19,876 nt of DNA from an uncultured Methanobrevibacter sp. (GTDB taxonomy: Archaea > Methanobacteriota > Methanobacteria > Methanobacteriales > Methanobacteriaceae), in contig CACZPT010000162.1 of NCBI GenBank assembly GCA_902783085.1, positions 1-19,876 on the forward strand, given 5' to 3'. Each line of letters opens with the position of its first letter. Position 1 is the stretch's first letter. Below are positions 5,874 to 13,390 of this stretch, one piece after another. Under the pieces are notes generated by a model, which was given only the letters and a program-made list of their open reading frames with translations, did no database searches and had not been told where the DNA came from. A program made the translations under genes and the position numbers.

Positions 5874-7888
5874 ATGTTAACAGAAATAATGGACTATCTG
5901 GCCGGATTAAAAATGACAATTTTGTCAGCTGTTTTTTTAGTAATAGCAGTCATATGTATGATTTTCAATATTGACCTAATAATTAATCCTGCATATGGTG
6001 CTGTAATAATAAGCGGGCTCCCATTAGTATATTTAGCTATTGAAAGATTGATATTTCAAAAATGGGTATCGTCAGCATTATTAATTTCAATAGCAATGAT
6101 AGCATCTTTACTTATTGGTGAAGTTTTTGCCGCAGGTGAAGTTGCATGGATTATGGCATTGGGGGCTCTTTTAGAAGATTGGACAGTTGAAAGAGCTAAA
6201 AAAGGTTTAAAAAATCTTATTGATTTAACGCCTCAAACAGCAAGGTTGCTTAATGGGGATATTATTGATGCAGATGAAGTTAAATTAGGTGATAAATTAA
6301 GAATACATCCTGGTGAAAACATCCCAGTTGATGGTGAAATAATAAGTGGAAACAGTTCTATTAATCAATCAATAATGACTGGAGAATCGTTACCAATTGA
6401 CAAAAGCATTGGGGATGAAGTATATTGTGGAACAACAAATATGTTTGGTTCAATTGATATTGAAGCAACTAGTGTCTCAAAGGATTCATCACTTCAAAAA
6501 TTAATTGATTTGGTTAAAGCAGCTGATGAAAATCAAGCGCCGACCCAAAGAATAGCTGATAAATGGGCAACATGGTTAGTTCCAGTAGCTTTAATTATTG
6601 CAATTTCAGCTTGGATTTTAACAGGTGAGATTGAAAGGGCTGTTACAGTTTTAGTTGTATTCTGTCCATGTGCATTAATTCTTGCAACACCAACAGCTAT
6701 TATGGCAGCTATTGGTCAAGCAACTAAACATGGCATATTAATAAAATCCGGTGAAGCATTAGAAACATTGGGTGGACTTAATACATTGGTGTTTGATAAA
6801 ACAGGTACATTAACATATGGTAATCTTGTTGTATGTGATGTTATCCCATTTGGTATTTCTAAAAATGAATTGTTATCCTTAACATCATCATGTGAACTAT
6901 TAAGTGAACATCCACTTGCTAGGGCTATTGTAAATAAAACAAAAGATGAAAATATTGAATTTAGACAAGCTGATAATTTTAAGATGTATCCTGGTTTAGG
7001 TGTTAGTGGTGAGATAGATAACAAGAAGTTATATGTTGGCAATTTAAAATTTTTAAATAAAAATGCTTTTAATAAAGATTTAAGCCAACATTTGGATAGA
7101 TTAAAAAAAGAAGGTAAAGCTACAGTAATTGTTGCTTTTGATAGTGAAATCATGGGTATTATAGCCCTTTGTGATATGATTCGTGAAGATGCAGGTGTGA
7201 TGATTAATGCTCTGCATGATTTGAAAACAAAAACTGTATTGCTCTCGGAGATAATACTCAAACTGCAGATTATTTTGCCTCACAAATTGGAATTGGTGAA
7301 GTTCATGGTAATTTGCTTCCTGAAGAAAAACTTGAATGGATTTCTAAATTCCAGAATGGAGGTCAAAAAGTTTGTATGGTTGGAGATGGTGTCAATGATG
7401 CACCTGCACTTAAAGCTTCTGATGTAAGTGTTGCTATGGGATCTATAGGTAGTGATATAGCTATTGAAGCAGCAGATATAGCGCTTTTAGGTGATGATAT
7501 ATCAAAAATACCATATTTGAGGAAATTGTCAAAATCAACATTGTTTACTATTAAGGTAAATATTGCTCTTTCAATGGCAATTAATGCGGTTGCAATAATT
7601 TGTTCTGTATTGGGTCTTTTAAATCCTATTACTGGAGCTATTGTTCACAATGCTGGATCTTGTCTGGTTGTTTTAAATGCGGCTTTGTTATATGATAGGC
7701 ATTTTGATAAAAACATTAAAGAAAATTTAAATCACAATCATTATCATACTCATGAAGATGGCATTCACACTCATTCTCATGATGATGTGGAAATTATTGA
7801 TGAAATCATAACTGAAAATGGTGTTAAACATTTGCATGTCCATAAACACAAGTTAAATAGAATGTCCTGTGAAAATTACCATATTTAA
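5874..7888 (+). pseudogene. Frameshifted P1B-type heavy-metal transporting ATPase
   Basis: Two reading frames together encode one P1B ATPase of about 671 residues, which would pump a transition metal out of the cytoplasm. The first part (5874 to the shift) has N-terminal membrane helices, the TGES actuator motif, CPC at residues 264-266 in the metal-binding helix, and the phosphorylated D308 in DKTGT. The second part, read in the -1 frame from 7247, begins GDNTQTADYFA and has the hinge VGDGVNDAPAL, the last membrane helices with HNAGS, and a His-rich tail (at least 11 His). One base is missing between 7246 and 7247, turning the expected S-G-D-N into out-of-frame sequence that stops at 7427. 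There is no N-terminal heavy-metal-associated domain. CPC with the His-rich tail suggests Zn, Cd, Mn or a similar ion rather than a clear copper pump. It may be a real loss of function or a sequencing error. Confidence 0.9.
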
Positions 7889-8028
7889 AATGTTTTTATC
7901 GTGGTGTTATAGTAATTATAATTATTATTAAACGATTACTTAATTATTATAATCTATAATTAACTTTTATCATTATTTTTTATTTTTTTTGAACATTATT
8001 CATTATTTTCATAATAATTAATATTCTT

Positions 8029-8105
8029 TAATGATAAATCATTATATTTATAAGGGATTTTTTACATAATGTTATATAATTTTAATTACTGTATAATTTG
8101 AGTGA
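8029..8105 (+). promoter_or_regulatory. Promoter and candidate operator of the HTH-CBS operon
   Basis: The 16-bp perfect palindrome TAATGATAAATCATTA (8029-8044) directly abuts the TATA-like TTTATAAG (8047-8054). A second TATA-like stretch lies at 8071-8080. The ribosome binding site is GAGTGA (8100-8105) ahead of the ATG at 8111. The rest of the 222-base gap from 7889 is AT-rich with no gene. The palindrome position suits an autoregulatory operator, which is an inference. Confidence 0.45.
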
Positions 8106-8110
8106 AACAC

Positions 8111-9013
8111 ATGTTAACATCTGTACAAAAAGAAATTTTACAAACTCTCATTAATCTTTATCAGTCTTCTGAAGGTAAATCAATTAAAGGAGAAGATATT
8201 GCTGAGGTAATGAATAGAAACCCAGGAACTATTCGTAATCAAATGCAATCTTTAAGGAGTTTAGGTTTAGTTAAAGGTGTTCCTGGTCCTAGGGGAGGAT
8301 ATAAACCTACAATTGAAGCATATCACTCTTTAAATATATTAATTTCAGATAAAGAAACAAAGGTTCCTATTTATAGGAATGATGAAAGATTAAAGGATAT
8401 TTCTGTTGCAAAAATTGAATTTACATCTGTTCCACAACCAAGTGAATGTGAAGCAGCTATTAAAGTATTGGGCAGTATTAAAGATTTAAATCTTGGAGAT
8501 ACAATTAGAATAGGTCCAACCCCAGTTAATAATCTGGGAATTATGGGTAAAATTGTTGGAAGGGATGATATGGATAATATTTTACTTGTCGATACATCTA
8601 CAATTAGAAGCATTCCAAAACAAACAGTTGGAGATATTGCAAGTAAAAATGTCATTTCATTATCTGCAGATTGCAATCTAAAGGATGCGGCTAAAATTTT
8701 TAAGGAAAATGACATTGACGGTGCACCTGTAATGAAAGATGAAAAGGTTGTTGGTGTATTTACTGTATCTGACATTGTTCATGCAATAGCTAATGATAAT
8801 GAGCATTCAAAGATTGGAGATTTGATGTCCCGTAAAGTAATTATTATTAATGAAAATTTAAAAATAGCTAATGCAATTGAAATATTGTTTAAAAAGAATA
8901 TATCCAGATTAATAATAGCCGACGATGATAATAATTTATTGGGTATTGTTACAAGAACTGATTTAATTGATTCTATTACTAATTTAAAGCAATTCCCAAT
9001 CATTACTAATTAA
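8111..9013 (+). CDS. Winged-helix CBS-domain transcriptional regulator
   Basis: This 300-residue protein starts with a winged helix-turn-helix (about residues 1-70, with the PGTIRNQMQSLRSLGLV recognition region and the GPRGGYKPT wing). A central region of roughly 110 residues that I do not recognise follows, then two C-terminal CBS motifs (about 175-300: the VGDIASKNVISLS and IGDLMSRKVIIINE repeats). CBS pairs bind adenine nucleotides, so it probably regulates transcription in response to ATP/AMP or a similar ligand. I start it at the ATG at 8111, with GAGTGA upstream; a GTG three codons earlier overlaps that site and is less likely. It precedes deoxyhypusine synthase by eight bases and is likely the first gene of that operon. 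Its targets are not visible. Confidence 0.85.
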   Translation: MLTSVQKEILQTLINLYQSSEGKSIKGEDIAEVMNRNPGTIRNQMQSLRSLGLVKGVPGPRGGYKPTIEAYHSLNILISDKETKVPIYRNDERLKDISVAKIEFTSVPQPSECEAAIKVLGSIKDLNLGDTIRIGPTPVNNLGIMGKIVGRDDMDNILLVDTSTIRSIPKQTVGDIASKNVISLSADCNLKDAAKIFKENDIDGAPVMKDEKVVGVFTVSDIVHAIANDNEHSKIGDLMSRKVIIINENLKIANAIEILFKKNISRLIIADDDNNLLGIVTRTDLIDSITNLKQFPIITN

Positions 9014-9021
9014 GTGATTCA

Positions 9022-9939
9022 ATGAATAAAGTTAATCATATTAATGTTAAAAATGATATGAAAGTATCTCAGTTAATTGATCAATTTGATAAATCAGCTG
9101 TTTTAGGTTCAGGTAGAGTTGCAAGGGCATCTAATATATTAGCTGATATGATATCTAATGAGGATATGAATGTTTTTATGAGTCTGGGCGGTCCATTAAT
9201 ACCTGGAGGTCTTAGAAATATCGTATCAAAAATGGTCAGAGAAGGCCATGTTAATTTAATTATTTCAAGTGGAGCAAACATTACTCATGATTTACTTGAA
9301 GCATTTGGCGGAAGTCATTATCGTGATGAAGGACGTGATGATGAAGATTTAAATGCTGATGGTATTGGTCGTATTGCAGATATTAATGTTGGTTCTGATG
9401 ATTTTGCAATTTTTGAAAAAGAAATTATTAAGATTTTTGAAGATATTTCAAAAAGAAAACCTTTAATTTCAATTCAGGATTTGCTTTATGAAGTTGGTCT
9501 TTTAATTGATGATGAAAATTCTTTTTTGGCATGTGCTGCAAGAAATAAAACCCCTATATTTGCTCCGGGTTTAATTGACAGTATGTTTGGTTTGCAACTA
9601 TGGATGTTTACACAAGATCATGATTTTACAGTGGATGCTGTAGGCGATATGCATTACTTATCAGATATTGTATTTGAAAGTAATGAAATTGGTGGAATTC
9701 TTTTAGGTGGAGGCTTAACAAAGCACTATACTTTAGCTTCTACATTACTGCGGGGTGGCCTTGATAGTGCTATTCAAATAATTATGGATAGACCGGAAGC
9801 AGGTAGTTTAAGTGGAGCACCCTTGCAAGAGGCTAAATCTTGGTCAAAAGCTAAATGTGATTCAACATTAGCTACAGTAATTGGTGATGTTACTATTATT
9901 TTTCCATTAATCTATGCTGCGGTTTTAGATAAAATTTAA
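9022..9939 (+). CDS. dys: Deoxyhypusine synthase
   Basis: This 305-residue protein should transfer the aminobutyl group of spermidine, with NAD, to a specific lysine of archaeal initiation factor 5A, the first step of hypusine formation. Family features are the GSGRVARA stretch near residue 30, LGGPLIPGGLR near 55-65, SSGANITHDL near 82-91, and the C-terminal active site QEAKSWSKAKCD, in which K276 matches the catalytic lysine of the SW-x-K motif in characterised enzymes. The tail IIFPLIYAAV is also typical. Length fits archaeal members. The gene sits eight bases after the HTH-CBS regulator and nine before a membrane protein, so all three are probably co-transcribed. The factor 5A gene is not in this window. 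Confidence 0.93.
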   Translation: MNKVNHINVKNDMKVSQLIDQFDKSAVLGSGRVARASNILADMISNEDMNVFMSLGGPLIPGGLRNIVSKMVREGHVNLIISSGANITHDLLEAFGGSHYRDEGRDDEDLNADGIGRIADINVGSDDFAIFEKEIIKIFEDISKRKPLISIQDLLYEVGLLIDDENSFLACAARNKTPIFAPGLIDSMFGLQLWMFTQDHDFTVDAVGDMHYLSDIVFESNEIGGILLGGGLTKHYTLASTLLRGGLDSAIQIIMDRPEAGSLSGAPLQEAKSWSKAKCDSTLATVIGDVTIIFPLIYAAVLDKI

Positions 9940-9948
9940 GGTGTTATT

Positions 9949-10476
9949 ATGGATTATTTTGTTTTGGGATTGTTATTTTTACTTTCTGGATTTTTCATGA
10001 AACTTTCGGATGATTCTTATGATGTTGATTCAAATTTACCAATAGCTATTATTTTTGGAGTTTTATGTGCAATTGCATCTGGTTTGGCAACAGTTTCATA
10101 TGTTGGTGCAGCATATATATTTATTGCTATTTTAATAGGTAATCTTCTGGTCTTTAAAATAGATGGTATTCATCATGGGATTACATTAATTATTTTTGCT
10201 TTAATATGTTTAATTTTTGGACTGCCTAATTTAAGTTTTGTTGTTCTTTTAATATTGATTTTAGCAGCTGTAAGTGATGAAGTAGGCCATGAGTTAATAG
10301 GTAAAATAACAGATATTCCATTTTTTAATTTATTTTTTGAATATCGTTTTGTAATGAAAATATTAACATTTTTATTGGCGATTTGTGGTGTTTTCAGTAT
10401 TTGGACATTTATATTCTTTATTATGTTTGATTTAGCTTATTTATTTGCAGGTATTGCTCATAAAAAGTTAAATTAA
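9949..10476 (+). CDS. Multispanning membrane protein of unknown function
   Basis: This 175-residue protein is nearly all hydrophobic, with about five or six predicted membrane helices. I do not recognise the family. Acidic or polar motifs break the helices: SDDSYDVDSN near residue 20, KIDGIHHG near 70, and SDEVGHE near 110, which could line an active or metal site. It follows deoxyhypusine synthase by nine bases with a GGTG ribosome binding site, so it is likely the last gene of that operon. A palindromic terminator follows directly. No transport or enzymatic role can be claimed. Confidence 0.75.
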   Translation: MDYFVLGLLFLLSGFFMKLSDDSYDVDSNLPIAIIFGVLCAIASGLATVSYVGAAYIFIAILIGNLLVFKIDGIHHGITLIIFALICLIFGLPNLSFVVLLILILAAVSDEVGHELIGKITDIPFFNLFFEYRFVMKILTFLLAICGVFSIWTFIFFIMFDLAYLFAGIAHKKLN

Positions 10477-10497
10477 AGGAAAAATAATTTTTCCCTT
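10476..10497. terminator. Bidirectional palindromic terminator
   Basis: GGAAAAATAATTTTTCC (10478-10494) is a perfect 17-bp palindrome in the 23-base gap between two converging genes. Each strand offers a T-run within or after the stem, so it can end transcription from both sides. Confidence 0.55.
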
Positions 10498-10499
10498 AT

Positions 10500-10745
10500 T
10501 TAATCATCTAATTCAATACCGATTCTTGAAGCGAATCTTGCAATGAGGACTGTTACAACAACTGCAATGACAGTAACAACAATTGCATATATAAATAAGC
10601 TTATTAATGCATCACCGGCTCCGATGAAATGTTCAATTAGAGCTTGAATAGCGTTGTTCCATGCTAAACCTGCTACAAATGCAAATGCAGTAGTGATTAA
10701 ACCTAAAATAGTTTCGATTACTAATTTTGGTGTTCCAGATGCCAT
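10500..10745 (-). CDS. DUF5654 family small membrane protein
   Basis: This 81-residue protein has two membrane helices: one in the first half (ILGLITTAFAFVAGLAW) and one in the second (LFIYAIVVTVIAVVVTVLIA). They are separated by a short loop with a Gly, and the protein ends in an acidic tail. The pattern, including the LAWNNAIQALIE stretch, matches what I remember of DUF5654, widespread in archaea and without a known function. A very strong ribosome binding site (AAAAGGAGGTT on the minus strand, 10752-10762) and a good TATA box at 10801-10813 suggest high expression from its own promoter. It is transcribed alone. Confidence 0.8.
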   Translation of the reverse strand: MASGTPKLVIETILGLITTAFAFVAGLAWNNAIQALIEHFIGAGDALISLFIYAIVVTVIAVVVTVLIARFASRIGIELDD

Positions 10746-10751
10746 GTATTT

Positions 10752-10813
10752 AACCTCCTTTTAAGTTATTTGTTCATTTGATTAATGGAACATAATAATA
10801 TTTTTATATCTTT
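10752..10813 (-). promoter_or_regulatory. Promoter and strong ribosome binding site of the DUF5654 gene
   Basis: On the minus strand AAAGATATAAAAA (10801-10813) is a TATA box that would start transcription near 10780. A long Shine-Dalgarno match at 10752-10762 precedes the ATG at 10745 by six bases. Confidence 0.5.
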
Positions 10814-10843
10814 TAACTAAAATATTTAATCTTAATTTCAGCA

Positions 10844-11482
10844 CTATTTCATTAAATTTTCAAAGGCTTCTTTTGGATTTTCTGCTTCATAAATACTTCT
10901 TCCAACAATAATTGCATCAGCAATTTCAAGTGTTTTGGATGCATCTCCACCTTGTTTTCCAACACCCGGGGATATTATGTATGCATCATTACCAACAATA
11001 TTTCTTATATCTTGCAGGCGGTCAAGACGTGTTGCTGGTGCTACATAGTTTGTAATGCCCATTTCAACACCCATTTTAGCTATTTCATCAGCATTTGATT
11101 GTAAAAATTTTTTAGCTCCGGGATGTGACATTTCAGTTAATAAAAATAATTCTTTTTTGTGTTTATTTGCCATGTCTAGACATGCCTGAACGCTGTCTGG
11201 TCCTACGAATCCATGACATATTATTGCATCTGCTCCGGATTTAAATGTTTCATCACATATTTTAGAATTTGTTGCATCAATGTCTGCTACTTTAAAATCA
11301 CAAATTACTTTATAGTTAAACTTATTTTTTAGTTTTTCAATTATTTCAAGTCCTTCTGCAAGTGCTAATGGATATCCAATTTTTATGGTATCTATATTGT
11401 CGGATAGTTTTTCACAGATTTCCATTGCTTCATTTTCACTTCCTACATCTAATGCTAATATTAAATTATTTTTTACATTCAT
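10844..11482 (-). CDS. pyrF: Orotidine 5'-phosphate decarboxylase
   Basis: This 212-residue barrel enzyme makes UMP from orotidine monophosphate, the last step of de novo pyrimidine synthesis. The catalytic set is intact: D12, K34, and the D62-x-K64-x2-D67-I motif (DFKVADI). The C-terminal stretches ISPGVG and IIVGRSIY form the phosphate-binding part. Length fits the archaeal form. The ATG at 11482 has no Shine-Dalgarno sequence, and a TATA-like AAATACTTAA lies about 25 bases upstream, so the transcript may be leaderless or nearly so. It is divergent from the cobalt transporter genes. Confidence 0.95.
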   Translation of the reverse strand: MNVKNNLILALDVGSENEAMEICEKLSDNIDTIKIGYPLALAEGLEIIEKLKNKFNYKVICDFKVADIDATNSKICDETFKSGADAIICHGFVGPDSVQACLDMANKHKKELFLLTEMSHPGAKKFLQSNADEIAKMGVEMGITNYVAPATRLDRLQDIRNIVGNDAYIISPGVGKQGGDASKTLEIADAIIVGRSIYEAENPKEAFENLMK

Positions 11483-11524
11483 GTAAGCTAATTTGTATTT
11501 GTTAGGTTAAGTATTTTTTTAAAA

Positions 11525-11690
11525 TAAGATTGTATATCTTAATTAAATTATCAATTATACTTGAATTAATATTAATTAACATTAATGTTTATATACTATT
11601 AACTAAATAATTAATATTATCAAATTGTTTTTAACAACTATAATTCATAGTTTAGTTAAATTTGATAAATTTATTAAAAAGAGAGGAATT
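11525..11690 (+). promoter_or_regulatory. Control region of cbiMNQO with dyad repeats
   Basis: TTTATATA (11588-11595) is a good TATA box, placing the start of transcription near 11617. In the expected leader, AACTAT-N5-ATAGTT (11636-11652) is a perfect dyad nested inside CAAATT (11621-11626) and AATTTG (11659-11664), so an imperfect hairpin can form. A second dyad with the same 6-5-6 layout, TAAGAT-N5-ATCTTA, lies upstream at 11525-11541. These could be operators for a metal-responsive regulator or an RNA structure. The cobalamin riboswitch core was not recognised. The ribosome binding site GAGAGG lies at about 11681-11686. Confidence 0.45.
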
Positions 11691-11694
11691 TATT

Positions 11695-12360
11695 ATGCAT
11701 ATTATGGAAGGATACTTGCCTATACAATGGTGTATAATCTGGTATGTTATATCATTTATCGTCGTTGCATATGGTATTTATCAAATCAAAAAAATTGTAG
11801 ATGAAACTCCTGAATCTAAAGCATTACTTGCTGTAAGTGGTGCATTCATGTTCATCTTGTCTTCATTAAAATTACCATCTGTTACTGGAAGTTGTTCACA
11901 CCCTTGTGGTAACGGATTAGGTGCAGCATTATTTGGTCCAGCAGTTACCGCAGTTTTAGCAACTATTGTTCTTCTTTTCCAAGCAATTTTACTTGCTCAC
12001 GGTGGTTTAACTAGTTTAGGTGCAAACATTTTCTCAATGGGTATTGTAGGTCCATTTGTTGGTTGGATTATTTACAAAGCATTTACTAAAGCTAATGTAT
12101 CTTCCACTATAGCTATTTTCTTTGCAGCATTCTTTGCAGATTTATTAACTTATGTAGCTACTTCATTCCAATTAGCATTAGCTTTCCCAGCTCCTACTTT
12201 CAGCGCAGCTTTAGTAAGTTTCTTAACCGTATTTGCTGTTACTCAAGTTCCATTAGCTATTGGTGAAGGTATTTTAACTGTAATCATTTGGGATAGATTA
12301 TTAGCTTACAAACCAAAATTACTTGCAAAACTTAATGCATTATCTCCAAATGAGGCATAA
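11695..12360 (+). CDS. cbiM: Cobalt ECF transporter substrate-binding membrane protein CbiM
   Basis: This 221-residue membrane protein is the substrate-capture (S) component of the cobalt energy-coupling factor transporter. It begins MHIMEGYLP, the family hallmark, in which the N-terminal amine and His2 bind the metal; this fixes the start at 11695, preceded by GAGAGG, rather than the in-frame ATG 33 bases upstream. About six or seven membrane helices follow, with the GSCSHPCGNGLGAALFGP stretch (extra His and Cys) typical of CbiM. It is the first gene of a complete cbiMNQO set, with cbiN ten bases downstream. Uptake of cobalt serves corrinoid cofactor synthesis, needed for methyl transfer in methanogenesis. 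NikM-type nickel specificity is possible, but the partner CbiN favours cobalt. Confidence 0.95.
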   Translation: MHIMEGYLPIQWCIIWYVISFIVVAYGIYQIKKIVDETPESKALLAVSGAFMFILSSLKLPSVTGSCSHPCGNGLGAALFGPAVTAVLATIVLLFQAILLAHGGLTSLGANIFSMGIVGPFVGWIIYKAFTKANVSSTIAIFFAAFFADLLTYVATSFQLALAFPAPTFSAALVSFLTVFAVTQVPLAIGEGILTVIIWDRLLAYKPKLLAKLNALSPNEA

Positions 12361-12370
12361 GGTGATTATT

Positions 12371-12658
12371 ATGAATAAAACTACATTAATAATATTGGCA
12401 GTTATCTGTATTGTAATCTTTATTGCACCATTAATAATGTATCATGGTCATGGAGAAGATGACGGATACTTTGGTGGTGCTGATGATGCTGCTGGTGAAC
12501 AAATTGAAAAAACAGGATTCGAACCATGGTTTTCATCTATATGGGAACCACCTAGTGGTGAAATAGAAAGTTTATTATTCGCTCTTCAAGCTGCTATTGG
12601 AGCAATCATTATTGGTTACTTCTTTGGTTACTGGAGGGGACAATCTAAAGATGATTAA
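12371..12658 (+). CDS. cbiN: Cobalt transporter accessory protein CbiN
   Basis: This 95-residue protein has two membrane helices flanking an external acidic loop (GHGEDDGYFGGADDAAGEQIE and on to WFSSIWEPPSGEIESLLFALQAAIGA), the standard CbiN architecture. CbiN helps load metal into CbiM. I place the start at 12371, after AGGTGA next to the cbiM stop; upstream in-frame starts overlap cbiM and lack a ribosome binding site. Its last codons and stop lie inside a hairpin that separates it from cbiQ. Confidence 0.93.
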   Translation: MNKTTLIILAVICIVIFIAPLIMYHGHGEDDGYFGGADDAAGEQIEKTGFEPWFSSIWEPPSGEIESLLFALQAAIGAIIIGYFFGYWRGQSKDD

Positions 12659-12687
12659 ATAAAATCATCTTTATCTTTTCTTTTTTT
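12646..12687 (+). terminator. Hairpin with T-rich tail between cbiN and cbiQ
   Basis: TAAAGATGATT (12646-12656) pairs perfectly over 11 bp with AATCATCTTTA (12663-12673), around a six-base loop. A T-rich tract follows (12674-12687). The 5' arm contains the end of cbiN. It looks like an intrinsic terminator or attenuator inside the operon. Confidence 0.5.
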
Positions 12688-12696
12688 AGTGATTTT

Positions 12697-13389
12697 ATGA
12701 AATTTGATATGGATTATATTGCTCATCATAATGAACTAAGTGAATTCAATCCCTATATTAAGTTATTTATAACTATAATTACTTTAGTTGTTACATTAGT
12801 ACTTGATAATCTATATTTTGATGTTATAATTTTTGTTATAATGTCTGTTGTTATTTTAACCATTGCTAAGATAAATTATAAATCTTATTTGAAGTTTTTA
12901 TCACTTCCAATGGCATTTCTTGTCATTACATGTTTATTTTTATTATTCTTCTTTGGAAAAGGACAAGTTATTTATGAAACGGGATTGTGGGGAATTGTAG
13001 TTACCGAAGGTTCTTTGCATTATTGTGTTTATACATTTATGAGAGTAATGGGTTGTTTGCCATGTTTAGGATTTTTAGCACTCACAACCCCTATTGCAAA
13101 AGTTTTACATTGTTTAGGCACATTAAAAGTTCCAAAAATCGTTATTGAAATAGGATTGTTGATGTATAATACAATATTCATTTTTTTAAATGAAATCGAT
13201 ACCATGCAAAAAGCACAGGAAACCAGATTAGGTTATCATTCATATACCACATCATTTAAATCTTTAGGTGCCCTTGCAAGTACAATATTTTTAAGATCTC
13301 TTGATAAAAGTGAAACTCTTCAATTTGCTTTAGATTCAAGAGGATATTCAGGTGAACTTCCAGTTTATGAACCTAAAAAGGAGGACTAA
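12697..13389 (+). CDS. cbiQ: Cobalt ECF transporter transmembrane protein CbiQ
   Basis: This 230-residue protein is the T component that couples ATP hydrolysis to the substrate-binding unit. It has several membrane helices in the first 150 residues and a C-terminal coupling region including ETRLGYHS and ALDSRGYSGE, which matches the conserved A-x-x-x-R-G motif used to contact the ATPase. The start has GTGA upstream. It lies 38 bases after cbiN, behind the internal hairpin, and one base before cbiO, so cbiQ and cbiO are translationally coupled. Confidence 0.93.
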   Translation: MKFDMDYIAHHNELSEFNPYIKLFITIITLVVTLVLDNLYFDVIIFVIMSVVILTIAKINYKSYLKFLSLPMAFLVITCLFLLFFFGKGQVIYETGLWGIVVTEGSLHYCVYTFMRVMGCLPCLGFLALTTPIAKVLHCLGTLKVPKIVIEIGLLMYNTIFIFLNEIDTMQKAQETRLGYHSYTTSFKSLGALASTIFLRSLDKSETLQFALDSRGYSGELPVYEPKKED

Positions 13390-13390
13390 A

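Noticed and set aside
7240..7256. Programmed -1 frameshifting in the ATPase, as reported for bacterial copA
   Set aside because: The junction has no X-XXY-YYZ slippery heptamer and no obvious downstream structure; simple mutation or sequence error is more likely, though not excluded.
6716..7261. A 181-codon minus-strand open frame inside the metal ATPase
   Set aside because: It is antisense to conserved ATPase motifs (DKTGT region), has no ribosome binding site or recognisable family, and is a by-product of AT-rich codon use.
7313..7888. The distal ATPase part as an independent 191-residue protein
   Set aside because: It begins at a TTG within the phosphorylation domain with no proper ribosome binding site, and its sequence is the direct continuation of the upstream frame.
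8371..9003. Two minus-strand open frames opposite the HTH-CBS gene
   Set aside because: They lie antisense to a well-supported regulator, with Ser/Leu/Ile-rich translations typical of shadows.
11483..11694. Cobalamin riboswitch before cbiM
   Set aside because: I found no B12-box-like conserved sequence, the leader is short and AT-rich, and such riboswitches are not usual in these archaea.
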